Of a stretch of DNA of 37,936 nt, positions 15,874 through 23,607 are shown one piece after another. Below the pieces are notes generated by a model. It made no database searches and was not told the DNA's origin. It saw nothing but the letters and a program-made list of their open reading frames with translations. Position numbers and translations under genes: made by a program. Within the stretch, counting starts at the first letter, position 1; every line of letters begins with the position of its first letter. Source of the stretch: Elusimicrobiota bacterium (lineage in GTDB: Bacteria > Elusimicrobiota > Elusimicrobia > UBA1565 > UBA9628); NCBI GenBank assembly GCA_003151975.1, contig PLZD01000029.1, positions 1-37,936 on the forward strand. The letters are read 5' to 3'.

Positions 15874-17259
15874 ATGGAACGCACAGAGATCCGCGCCGTC
15901 CTCGAGAAGGGAAAGCCGGGCGAAGAAATCACGATCGCCGGCTGGATCAAGTCTCTTCGCCAAAGCAAGACGGTCGCGTTTTTGCACCTCAACGACGGAT
16001 CGACCTTCGACTCCGTGCAGGTCGTCGTCGGCGAGGGACTCGCCAATCGCGGCCAAGTCCTCAAGCAGATCACCGGCGCCGCCGTGCGCGTGCGCGGCAA
16101 GTTGATCGCCTCGCCCGCCAAAGGCCAGGCCGTCGAGGTCGAGCCCTCCGAGATCGAAGTGCTCGGAGAATGCGACGCGAGCTCGCCGGTGCAGAAGGCG
16201 GGCACCTCGCTTGAATTTCTGCGCACGGTGGCGCACATGCGCCCGCGGACGAATACTTTCGGCGCGGTCTTCCGCACGCGCGCGGAGCTCTCGTTTGCCG
16301 TGCACGAATTTTTCCGCAATCGCGGCTTCGTGATGTGCCACTCGCCGATTCTGACGACCTCGGACTGCGAAGGCGCCGGCGCGATGTTCCAGGTCAGCAC
16401 CATGGACCTCGAGAAAATGCCGCGGCGTCCCGACGGCAAGATCGACTTCGAGAAGGATTTCTTCGGCGAGAAGACCGCGCTGACCGTCTCCGGACAGCTC
16501 GAGGCCGAGATCCTCGCCTTGTCGCTCGGCAAGGTCTACACCTTCGGCCCGACCTTCCGCGCGGAAAACTCGACGACGCCGCGCCACGCCGCCGAATTTT
16601 GGATGATCGAGCCCGAGATCGCCTTCGCGGACCTTAAGGACGACATGGCGGTGGCCGAGGCCTTCGTCAAACACATGATCGAGCACGCCTTCAAGAACTG
16701 CGCGCGCGACCTGCAGTTCTTCGACGAGCGCATCGAGAAGGGCCTGCGAGGAAAGCTCGAGGCCGTGGCCAAGGCGGAGTTCGCGGTCATCGAGTACACA
16801 GAGGCCATCGAGATCCTGAAGAAGTCCGGCAAGAACTTCCAATATAAAGTCGAGTGGGGCACCGACCTGCAGACCGAGCACGAGCGCTACTTAACGGAAG
16901 AATACGCCAAGCGCCCGGCTTTCGTCATCAACTACCCGCTCTCGATCAAGCCGTTCTACATGTACTGCAACGACGACGGCAAGACGGTCGCTTGCATGGA
17001 CCTGCTCGTGCCGCGCGTCGGCGAGCTCATCGGCGGCTCGCAGCGCGAGCACCGGCTCGACCGGCTTGAGACGCGCATGAAGGCGCAGGGCCTGGACGTC
17101 GAGCACTACCGCTGGTACTGCGACCTGCGCCGCTACGGCACCGTGCCCCACGCGGGCTTCGGACTCGGCTTTGAGCGCATGCTGATGTACTGCACCGGCA
17201 TGGAGAACATCCGCGACGTGTCCTTGTGCCCGCGCGTGCCGGGCAACGCGAAGTTCTAA
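15874..17259 (+). CDS. asnS: Asparaginyl-tRNA synthetase
   Basis: 461 residues, normal full length. The N-terminal OB-fold anticodon-binding domain (ITIAGWIKSLRQSKTVAFLHLNDGS, about 13-110) is followed by the class IIb catalytic domain: AHMRPRTNTFGAVFRTRAEL, class II motif 2 TFRAENSTTPRHAAEFWMIEPEIAF, and motif 3 [22 protein letters not shown]. The motif 2 TFRAENSxTxRHxAEFWMIEPE pattern is typical of AsnRS and argues against AspRS. It charges tRNA-Asn with asparagine in the cytoplasm. Its last 300 bases are duplicated downstream at 23307-23606, and its last 31 at 25556-25586. The TAA overlaps the TAG of the convergent methyltransferase. Confidence 0.96.
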   Translation: MERTEIRAVLEKGKPGEEITIAGWIKSLRQSKTVAFLHLNDGSTFDSVQVVVGEGLANRGQVLKQITGAAVRVRGKLIASPAKGQAVEVEPSEIEVLGECDASSPVQKAGTSLEFLRTVAHMRPRTNTFGAVFRTRAELSFAVHEFFRNRGFVMCHSPILTTSDCEGAGAMFQVSTMDLEKMPRRPDGKIDFEKDFFGEKTALTVSGQLEAEILALSLGKVYTFGPTFRAENSTTPRHAAEFWMIEPEIAFADLKDDMAVAEAFVKHMIEHAFKNCARDLQFFDERIEKGLRGKLEAVAKAEFAVIEYTEAIEILKKSGKNFQYKVEWGTDLQTEHERYLTEEYAKRPAFVINYPLSIKPFYMYCNDDGKTVACMDLLVPRVGELIGGSQREHRLDRLETRMKAQGLDVEHYRWYCDLRRYGTVPHAGFGLGFERMLMYCTGMENIRDVSLCPRVPGNAKF

Positions 17260-17265
17260 GCCGCG
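16966..17265 (+). repeat. Direct repeat R1: asnS 3' end (native copy)
   Basis: The last 294 bases of asnS plus six beyond the stop recur in the same orientation at 23307-23606, without gaps and with 10 mismatches. The last 31 bases before the final A of the stop (17228-17258) recur exactly at 25556-25586. Confidence 0.95.
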
Positions 17266-18092
17266 CGCCGGCAGACGACGGTTTGCAGGTAGGTCCGGCC
17301 CAGCAGTTCACCCAGAGCGAACGCGCCCCTCACGCCGGCGCGGTAGACGGCGGCCTTCAAGGGAGACACCGCCGGCAAGTCCACGGCCGCCATCGGGATG
17401 TCGTGATGGAGGGTCTCGACGACCGCGAGGCCCTCGAGCTCGAGCAGGCGCCGCAGCGAGGCGGCGTTGAAGTGGTTGAGGTGATGACGCTCGTAGAGCC
17501 GGTCGAAGGGACCCGTCATCCCCAGCGCGCGCAGCCAGCGCGCCGCCGTGTAGAGCACGCTGCGGTCGTCGAGCGTCATGACGACGACGACGCCGCCCGG
17601 CGCGCAGAGATCGCGGAGCTTCTTAATGAAGGCGTGGATGTCGGCGATGTGCTCGATGACGGCGAGGCTGACCACCGCGTCGAAGGCCCGTTCCTCCGGC
17701 AGGCTGAGCGCGTCGCCTTGAAGAAACGAGATGCCCTCGCTGGGCGTTATCGGGGAAACGTCGATGCCGGTCAACGACAGTCTCGGGTCCTTGGCGCGCA
17801 GATACTTGAGAAAATCACCGCGGCCAGCGCCGACGTCGAGCACCGAGGCTCCGCTCTTCACGCGCCGGACGCGCTCGAGGATGAAGTCGAAAAGGGCGAT
17901 GTTCGGGTTCTCGAACCAGGCCCGGTGCTTATCCTCGTAATAGGCGTCGTCGTAGCGCTCCTGCTCGGGCATCGTCTCGACGCCGGAAAAGCAGTGGTCG
18001 CAGGCCGGGCAGCGGAAGAGGCTTCCCGACGCGCCCCAGGCCATGAGACGGCTCTGGGCGCCGCACACCGTGCACCGGAGTAGGTTCGCCAT
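17256..18092 (-). CDS. Zinc-ribbon SAM methyltransferase
   Basis: 278 residues from the ATG at 18090-18092. The N-terminus has paired cysteines (RCTVCGAQSRLM and FRCPACDHCFSG, within about residues 6-36), a zinc ribbon, then DDAYYEDKHRAWF and a Rossmann methyltransferase core: SVLDVGAGRGDFLKYL (motif I near 85), LTGIDVSP, and FDAVVSLAVIEHIADI. This architecture occurs in enzymes of antigen, capsule and natural-product sugar pathways. It lies next to a GT2 transferase and an epimerase on the other strand, supporting a glycan role. A TATAAT lies 10 bases before the ATG. Its stop overlaps the end of asnS by three bases. Confidence 0.85.
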   Translation of the reverse strand: MANLLRCTVCGAQSRLMAWGASGSLFRCPACDHCFSGVETMPEQERYDDAYYEDKHRAWFENPNIALFDFILERVRRVKSGASVLDVGAGRGDFLKYLRAKDPRLSLTGIDVSPITPSEGISFLQGDALSLPEERAFDAVVSLAVIEHIADIHAFIKKLRDLCAPGGVVVVMTLDDRSVLYTAARWLRALGMTGPFDRLYERHHLNHFNAASLRRLLELEGLAVVETLHHDIPMAAVDLPAVSPLKAAVYRAGVRGAFALGELLGRTYLQTVVCRRAA

Positions 18093-18102
18093 GGGGTAGA
18101 TT

Positions 18103-18112
18103 ATTATAGAAT
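18103..18112. promoter_or_regulatory. Overlapping divergent -10 boxes
   Basis: TATAAT on minus (18103-18108) serves the zinc-ribbon methyltransferase; TAGAAT on plus (18107-18112), eight bases before ATG 18121, serves the GT2 gene. The two -10 hexamers share two bases, so polymerase cannot occupy both at once and the units are likely mutually exclusive at initiation. Confidence 0.55.
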
Positions 18113-18120
18113 ATGACATT

Positions 18121-18888
18121 ATGGAGTCCGAGCTCTTCGTCGCCGAGCGCTCGCGCCAAGCCGCTCCCGCCAAGGAAGCCCCGCCCTTCTTGTCGCTCGC
18201 CGTCCTTTGCTACCGCTCCGAGGAGCGCATCGTTCACTTCGTCGAGAAGATGCACTCGGTCCTCTCCGACTACAACTTCCCGTGGGAGCTGGTCCTGGTC
18301 GCCAACTACGAGAAGGAGCGCGAGGACCGCACCCCGGAGATCGTCGCCAAGCTCGTTGAGCGGCTCCCCAAAACCAAGCTCGTCGCGCTCGAGAAGCGCG
18401 GCCGCATGGGGTGGGACATGGTCACGGGGCTGGCGGCTTGCGACGGCGAGTTCCTGGGCGTCGTCGACGGCGACGGACAGTTCCCGCACGAGGCCGTCAA
18501 CGCCTGCGTCGGCCGGCTCCTGCACGAGGACCTCGATCTTGTGAAGACGTACCGCGTGCTTCGCGGCGACGGGCCGGTGCGCTTCGCGCTCTCCTTCGCC
18601 TACAACGGCCTCTTCCGGCTCCTCTTTCCGGCCAGCCGGTATTTCGACATCAACTCAAAGCCAAAGTTCTTTCGCCGCTCGGCGTATGAAAAGCTCGCCA
18701 TCGAGAGCACCGATTGGTTCGCCGACGCCGAGATCATGATCAAGGCGGGCCGCTTGGGCTTGCGCGTCGCGGAGCTCCCGGTCCACTACCGGGAGCTCGA
18801 GGGACGCTATTCGTTCGTCGATGCGGGCACCATCCTCGAGTTCCTCCGCAATCTTTGGCGCTACCGTTTCGGCGATAAGAGATCGTGA
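18121..18888 (+). CDS. Glycosyltransferase family 2 (polyprenyl-phosphate sugar transferase-like)
   Basis: 255 residues, GT-A fold. FLSLAVLCYRSEERIVHFVEKM opens the first Rossmann strand; WELVLVANYEKERED and GWDMVTGLAACDGEFLGVVDGDGQFPHEAVNAC give the DxD-type metal site (DGDGQ). The later motif FFRRSAYEKL and the segment DWFADAEIMIKAGRLGLRVAELPVHYRELEGRYS fit dolichol-phosphate mannose synthase-like enzymes. It likely transfers a sugar from a nucleotide donor to a lipid phosphate or glycan. No C-terminal membrane helices. It starts the plus-strand glycan operon; its TGA overlaps the next ATG by one base. Confidence 0.9.
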   Translation: MESELFVAERSRQAAPAKEAPPFLSLAVLCYRSEERIVHFVEKMHSVLSDYNFPWELVLVANYEKEREDRTPEIVAKLVERLPKTKLVALEKRGRMGWDMVTGLAACDGEFLGVVDGDGQFPHEAVNACVGRLLHEDLDLVKTYRVLRGDGPVRFALSFAYNGLFRLLFPASRYFDINSKPKFFRRSAYEKLAIESTDWFADAEIMIKAGRLGLRVAELPVHYRELEGRYSFVDAGTILEFLRNLWRYRFGDKRS

Positions 18889-19757
18889 TGAGGCTCCTTC
18901 TGACCGGCGCGGGCTCCGAGCTCGGCCGCCGTCTCTACCGGCGCCTCAAGACCGACTCGCGGCTCTCCGGCGCGCGCTTCGTCCTGCTGAGGCACCGCGC
19001 GTCCCTTTCGCCGAAGCCCGGCGACGAGGTCGTCGACGCGTCTCTGCTCGCGCTGGCGCCCTTCGGCCCGCTCGACGGCGTGATCCACCTCGCGGGCGTC
19101 TCGCACGCCGCCGCCGCCGAGGACTACGAGCGCGTCAACGTCGAGGGGACCCGGCGGCTCATCCAGGCGGTGAGGCGCTCGGGGGTCAGACAGTTCATCT
19201 ACATGAGCAGCCGCTGCCTCGGCGCGTCAGGCGGCGCGTACAGCCGCTCGAAGGAGCTCGCGGAGCGCGCCGTGCGCGAGAGCGGTCTGCCCTGGACCGT
19301 GTTCCGGCCGGCCGAGATCATCGGAGAGCAATACGGTCGGGGCCTCACGCAATTCCTATCGCTGGCCGATCGCTGGGGAGTGTTCCCCGTTATCGTCTCG
19401 AAAGCGCGGGTCACGCTCGCGCCGATAAGTCTCGAGGCCGCCGTCGAGGCGGTCGCGCGCGCGGTCCTGGAGGAACGCTGCCTGGGCAAGACCTACACCC
19501 TCGCCGGCCCGCGTGACTACAGCTTCGCCGATATCTGGCGGCTTCTGCGGCGCGGCCCCCGCCGCGTGCTGCCTCTGCCCGTGCCGCTGGCGGCCCTGCG
19601 CGCCGCGTGCGCCGTCAACGCCGTCTATCCCGTTTTCGGCTCCTTGGCTCCGGATCAGGCGCGCCGGCTCGCGATGCCCAAGTCGAGCGATTCTTCGCAG
19701 GCGGCCCGCGACCTCGACTTCAAGCCGCTTCCCTTGGAGGAGCTCCTGCTTGGCTGA
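18888..19757 (+). CDS. NAD(P)-dependent epimerase/dehydratase (extended SDR)
   Basis: 289 residues. The Rossmann dinucleotide site is LLLTGAGSELGRRLYRRL (GxGxxxG-type, residues 3-20). DGVIHLAGVSHAAAAEDYERVNVEGTRRLIQAV is the classical SDR segment. The catalytic Tyr-x-x-x-Lys is YSRSKELAERAV near residue 118, and the region TVFRPAEIIGEQYGRGL follows. It probably modifies a nucleotide sugar; extended SDRs acting on other substrates cannot be excluded. ATG overlaps the preceding TGA (TGATG); the GTG one codon earlier is an alternative. It overlaps the next gene by eight bases. Confidence 0.88.
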   Translation: MRLLLTGAGSELGRRLYRRLKTDSRLSGARFVLLRHRASLSPKPGDEVVDASLLALAPFGPLDGVIHLAGVSHAAAAEDYERVNVEGTRRLIQAVRRSGVRQFIYMSSRCLGASGGAYSRSKELAERAVRESGLPWTVFRPAEIIGEQYGRGLTQFLSLADRWGVFPVIVSKARVTLAPISLEAAVEAVARAVLEERCLGKTYTLAGPRDYSFADIWRLLRRGPRRVLPLPVPLAALRAACAVNAVYPVFGSLAPDQARRLAMPKSSDSSQAARDLDFKPLPLEELLLG

Positions 19758-20511
19758 GCGCGCGCGGACCGCTCCCGCGGATTTCGACGAGATCCATTAT
19801 CACTACGAGGAGAGCATCGATCCCCTCGTCCAGTCCGTCGGGGGGGAACCCCATGATTACTATCTCCAGCTCAAAGCCAACGAGCTTCTCGCGCATCTGG
19901 GCCGCCTCGGGGCGGACCCGTCGCGGGCGCGTGCCCTCGACGTGGGCTGCGGGACGGGGCGCTTCGTCGAACTGCTTCACGGCCGGCTGCGGGAGATCAA
20001 GGGCGTCGAGCCCTCGCGAGGCATGCTGGAGGCGGCCCTGCGCCGCGGACTGCCCGAGGGCACCTTCCTGCGCGGTCACGCGGAGAGCGTCCCGTTCGCG
20101 GACGGCGCGTTCGACGCGGTGTTTTCGAGCTGCATCTTCCATCACACCCCGGCCGCAAGCCACGTCCGCATGGCCTCCGAGATGGCCCGGACGCTCAAGC
20201 CAGGGGGCTGGCTTTTCGCCTTCGAGCACAACCCGCTCAACCCGCTGACGCGCTGGATCGTCTCGCGCTGCGCCGTCGACGTGGGGGTGACCTTGCACCG
20301 CGGCGGGCGCCTGGAACGCGTGTTCCGCGACGCCGGGCTTTCGCGCGTGCACACGCGCTACATCGTTTTTTTTCCGAGCCTGCTCAAGGCCTTGCGGCCT
20401 CTCGAGCCTTTTCTACATAGCGTCCCGTTGGGCGGCCAGTACTACGTCTGCGCCCAAAAAGCCGCCCAAGCTCGATTCAGAACGCCGTTTTTCGATCCCG
20501 GAGCCGTTTGA
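19750..20511 (+). CDS. SAM-dependent methyltransferase, TTG start
   Basis: 253 residues. ARALDVGCGTGRFVELL (motif I near 60), IKGVEPSRGMLEAAL and FDAVFSSCIFHHTP show a Methyltransf_11-type enzyme. The TTG at 19750 is preferred because GGAGGAG lies seven bases upstream and it overlaps the end of the epimerase gene, consistent with coupling; the frame upstream of it is read through the epimerase and lacks homology. It belongs to the GT2-epimerase-methyltransferase operon. Its last 70 bases overlap the 3' end of the convergent membrane protein gene. Confidence 0.85.
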   Translation: MAERARTAPADFDEIHYHYEESIDPLVQSVGGEPHDYYLQLKANELLAHLGRLGADPSRARALDVGCGTGRFVELLHGRLREIKGVEPSRGMLEAALRRGLPEGTFLRGHAESVPFADGAFDAVFSSCIFHHTPAASHVRMASEMARTLKPGGWLFAFEHNPLNPLTRWIVSRCAVDVGVTLHRGGRLERVFRDAGLSRVHTRYIVFFPSLLKALRPLEPFLHSVPLGGQYYVCAQKAAQARFRTPFFDPGAV

Positions 20512-22910
20512 GATTTTCGGCGCAGCCAAAAATCCGCGCGCCGCAGGCGCAGCCAAAATAGGCCCGAAGCCGTCCACATGATCGCGGTGCAGGCGGCAAG
20601 CGCGCATAAGAGGAGATCCGAGATCGTGTGCGGGACGGGATAAGCCCACAGATTGGGCAGGGCCGCGAAGGGGAGCGCGCCCAGCAGGACGGCGGAGGGC
20701 AGGACCGCGTCCCCGGCCGCGAGGCCGAAGAGCTTGACGCAGAGCCCGGCGTGCGCGAACGCTCCCAGGAGGACGAGCAGCCAGACTCCGAGCGGGACCG
20801 CGGCGAGATACGAACCGATCATCGCGGCGATGGCCCACGGCTTGCGCGCGAGATAGAGCTCGGCCATGGCGAGCTTGTGGGACGAGGCCAGTTCCATGAA
20901 GACGCGGCGCATCACCTTGTCGTCGAGTCCCATGCGCCACTGGTTGGTCCAATGCGAAGTCGCCTCGCTCTCGCTGGCGATGACGTGATGGCGGATCAGG
21001 TAGTCGGCGGCCGCGGCGAAGCCGACTCCGTCTGGGGTGCGATGCATGTCGATGCCTTGGGCCTCGATGAGTCCGGGCAGGAACTCGTAGACGCCCAGAT
21101 ACGCGGAATGCCACAGAGAGTGGCCCGGAGTGATCTCGTCGGTGAAGTACGCGATGTTGAGGGCCGACTTCATGTATTGGGCGTGCGCGACCATCACGGC
21201 CAGGAGCGCGAGGACCGGCCAGGCGGCCGCGCGCTTAACGAGCGAGGGCCATTGGCGGGAGAGCGCCGCCAGGTCCGCCCGCCGCTCCCAGAGCGCGAGG
21301 CCGGCCGAGAGCGAGACGAGATAGAGCAGCATCCATGCCGCCGAGCCGCGGATCTTCATCGCGAAGACCAGAACCGCCGCCTGGAGCAGCGCCAGGAGCA
21401 CGCCCGTCGCCGTGGGACGGCGCCGCCGCGCCAGCAGAAAAGCGAAATGCAGAGCGGGGGTGAGGCCGAGCGCCGAGCCGTGGCGGATGCAGGAGAAGGT
21501 CGGCATGCCGTCGCTGAAGATCCCCGAGCGCAGCTCGAGCGAAAAGCAAAGAAGGCCGGCCAGCAGGGCGGCCTGCGCCGCGAGGTCGTCCTTGAAGGCG
21601 AGAAGGAAGGCCGCCGCGCTCGCGCCTAGAATCAGGAAGAACGTCCAATACATCGCCTCGAAGCGGAGGCCGAAGAGGCGGAACCCCGTCTCCACGAGGT
21701 CCGTGTAGCCGAGGTCCTGGTAGAGCGCGGTGACGATGCCTCCGTTGGAGAGGCTGCGGCCGCGCTGGTCGGGCCAGAGCTTGGACGCCGATGAGATCGC
21801 CGCGTTGAGCCGGTCCGCGTCGTGATCGTTCCTCGCGAGCTCGGGCTCGCGGAGGCCCGAGGCCCCCGTGTTCCAGACCTCGAGGAGGCGCGAGTGCACG
21901 CTCCCGTAGCCGATGTAGCCGTCGTTGAGCCCGTAGACGACATCGGAGAGGGCGATGGCGATCGCGTTCTGCTCGTCCTCGGGACCCGTGGTGCTCGCGT
22001 GGTCCAACCCCCGGCTCACTCCGGCCCAGAAGACGGCCAGGACCAGAGCCGCCGCCAGGACGGCCGCGAACGCCGATCGCGCCTCCCGCAGAAGGATGAA
22101 GGCGACGGCGGCGGACGCGAGGATGAAGAGATAGACCCAAAGCGCGGAACGAGCCGGGGCCGCGGGCTCGTCGCTCGCGGGAGCCGCGCTCGCGGCTGGA
22201 GTACTTGACCAGGACAGCAAGGGGCCGGAGACCGTGCGCACGCGCAACTCGAGGCGGCCGGGCGCGAACTTGGCGCTCTCGATGCCGTCGGGCAGAATGA
22301 TCGAGCGGCTGAAATCCTGGGGCGGCCGCTGCTGGCGGCCGACGAGCCGCAAGATGCTCTCGACGAGCGGCGCCGGCAGGGGGACGCCGTTGATCGCGGC
22401 GCGCTTGACGAGGATGGCGCCCTTGCCGTCGGCGGCGCGCAGCTCGCACTCGGCCGCGGCGGAATTCTCCACGGAGAGCAGACCCGCCCAGCGCTTAAGC
22501 GGCGAGGCGGCGCCGGCGCCCAGGGCCTTCCCCGCGCCGCCGCCAAGCCTCAGCACGGCGTCCACCGCCACGAGATTTCCCGCCTCGAGCCGGACCCGGG
22601 CCGATTTGAAGACCACCGGTTCGGTCGAGTTCTGCTTGTTTTCGATCCAGTCCCGCAGCGCCGCGTTGAGCTCGTCCTGGGTGAACGCGACGGTCTTCTC
22701 GACCGCGCGGGAGACAGCGGAGCCGGTCTTGTTGGCGCTCAGGGCCAGCAGTGCGCCGTCGACGCGCCGCGCCATCGCGGCTGCGGCCTCGTCCATGGGC
22801 CGCGACGGGGCGGCGATGCCTCCGCCGAGGGCTTTGAGAAGGCCCAGTGCGAAGAGCAGCGCGGCCAGCGCCGGCGGCAAGTTTCTGAGGATGGGCCAGC
22901 CCAGTTTCAT
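20442..22910 (-). CDS. DUF2993-like domain fused to a large polytopic membrane protein
   Basis: 822 residues from the ATG at 22908-22910. An N-terminal signal anchor (LPPALAALLFALGLLKAL) is followed by a domain at about 60-235 with FTQDELNAALRDWI, INGVPLPAPLVESILRLVG and DFSRSIILPDGIESAKFAPGRLELRV, resembling DUF2993/LmeA-like lipid-associated periplasmic proteins. An Ala/Pro linker leads to about ten membrane helices with large loops, GT-C-like or an uncharacterised membrane family. I see no frame disruption at the junction, so it is one fused gene as given. Function unknown; the neighbouring cluster suggests envelope glycolipid. It overlaps the convergent methyltransferase by 70 bases. Confidence 0.65.
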   Translation of the reverse strand: MKLGWPILRNLPPALAALLFALGLLKALGGGIAAPSRPMDEAAAAMARRVDGALLALSANKTGSAVSRAVEKTVAFTQDELNAALRDWIENKQNSTEPVVFKSARVRLEAGNLVAVDAVLRLGGGAGKALGAGAASPLKRWAGLLSVENSAAAECELRAADGKGAILVKRAAINGVPLPAPLVESILRLVGRQQRPPQDFSRSIILPDGIESAKFAPGRLELRVRTVSGPLLSWSSTPAASAAPASDEPAAPARSALWVYLFILASAAVAFILLREARSAFAAVLAAALVLAVFWAGVSRGLDHASTTGPEDEQNAIAIALSDVVYGLNDGYIGYGSVHSRLLEVWNTGASGLREPELARNDHDADRLNAAISSASKLWPDQRGRSLSNGGIVTALYQDLGYTDLVETGFRLFGLRFEAMYWTFFLILGASAAAFLLAFKDDLAAQAALLAGLLCFSLELRSGIFSDGMPTFSCIRHGSALGLTPALHFAFLLARRRRPTATGVLLALLQAAVLVFAMKIRGSAAWMLLYLVSLSAGLALWERRADLAALSRQWPSLVKRAAAWPVLALLAVMVAHAQYMKSALNIAYFTDEITPGHSLWHSAYLGVYEFLPGLIEAQGIDMHRTPDGVGFAAAADYLIRHHVIASESEATSHWTNQWRMGLDDKVMRRVFMELASSHKLAMAELYLARKPWAIAAMIGSYLAAVPLGVWLLVLLGAFAHAGLCVKLFGLAAGDAVLPSAVLLGALPFAALPNLWAYPVPHTISDLLLCALAACTAIMWTASGLFWLRLRRADFWLRRKSQTAPGSKNGVLNRAWAAFWAQT

Positions 22911-23219
22911 CGGTTCAGGGTATGCCGTCCATACTGTGGTGGCACGAAGATTGCCATCGCCTTGATCGTGGGTGACGGCAAGCTGAACCGACTGCTGAAG
23001 CACTTGGGATTGCCGGCGGATTTCCCGAAGACAAAGCCATCGAGGGCGCCTCCTGGCGGAAGCTTAGATGAAGAGGGGCAGCCTGATTCCGGCCTCGACG
23101 ACTGGGACGGCAACGACGAGATGCCGCAAGACCGAAGCGGCGTAGTGGCCGGCGTACGCCCGAGTCTTGCGAGGGCGATCCCTGGAACGGGGATTGGGTC
23201 ATTCACCCAACAATTATAG
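22908..23219 (+). pseudogene. IS91-like transposase, C-terminal remnant
   Basis: A reading frame with no start and truncated on the left, reading HRFRVCRPYCGGTKIAIALIVGDG, then LNRLLKHLGLPADFPKTKPSRAPP, ending at TAG 23217-23219. The Cys-x-x-x-CysGG zinc-ribbon end, the helix ending LGLPadxP and the PxRxPP tail are typical of the C-termini of IS91-type (Y2) transposases. Everything N-terminal is missing. It begins exactly where the minus-strand membrane protein starts, so the element end may have supplied part of that gene's upstream region. A hairpin follows within its last codons. Confidence 0.6.
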
Positions 23220-23220
23220 C
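23194..23220. repeat. Hairpin at the end of the transposase remnant
   Basis: Perfect stem TTGGGT / ACCCAA with loop CATTC at 23194-23210. The sequence 23199-23220 is shared with 2626-2647 (only A/G differences). A hairpin close to the 3' tip followed by CTTG (23220-23223) is what one expects of an IS91-type origin end, though the match is suggestive only. Confidence 0.4.
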
Positions 23221-23235
23221 TTGATCTGACCTTGA

Positions 23236-23292
23236 CGCGCGGGGCCGATCAAGGCCGCGGCCGCGATCGAGCCGATGCCGGAGAGCACGACC
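23236..23292 (-). pseudogene. Fragment of an MFS transporter paralogue
   Basis: About 56 bases align to 27866-27921 inside the MFS gene, in the same orientation, with five mismatches. In the minus frame it reads [19 protein letters not shown] against [19 protein letters not shown]; the only amino-acid change is S to G. It starts at TTGACGCG, where CGCG may have been the recombination microhomology. Confidence 0.75.
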
Positions 23293-23306
23293 TTGTCTGC
23301 ATTTGC

Positions 23307-23606
23307 TGCAACGACGACGGCAAGACGGTCGCTTGCATGGACCTGCTCGTGCCGCGCGTCGGCGAGCTCATCGGCGGCTCGCAGCGCGAGCACCGGCTAG
23401 ACAAGCTCGAGACCCGAATGAAAGCGCAGGGCTTGGACGTCGAGCACTACCGCTGGTACTGCGACCTGCGCCGCTACGGCACCGTGCCCCACGCGGGCTT
23501 CGGACTCGGCTTTGAGCGCATGCTGATGTACTGCACCGGCATGGAGAACATCCGCGACGTGTCGCTGTGCCCGCGCGTGCCGGGCAACGCGAAGTTCTAA
23601 GCCGCG
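23307..23606 (+). pseudogene. Direct repeat R2: duplicated asnS 3' end
   Basis: Headless 98-codon asnS terminus (from [14 protein letters not shown] to the stop) with 290 of 300 bases identical to 16966-17265. Eight of the ten mismatches fall within about 36 bases, and they change only one residue (Arg to Lys). It cannot make a functional synthetase because motifs 1 and 2 are missing. It abuts the 3' end of the secreted-protein gene at 23608. Confidence 0.95.
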
Positions 23607-23607
23607 G

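Noticed and set aside
14099-16105. Long plus-strand open frame opposite the phosphatase-superfamily gene
   Set aside because: Arg/Gly/Ala-rich antisense shadow that even crosses into asnS in another frame.
19513-19749. Upstream extension of the second methyltransferase
   Set aside because: Shadow of the epimerase gene; a ribosome binding site precedes the TTG at 19750.
20517-20562. GGCGCAGCCAAAA occurring twice
   Set aside because: It encodes a repeated Leu/Arg/Phe/Trp motif at the C-terminus of the membrane protein and looks like a small local duplication.
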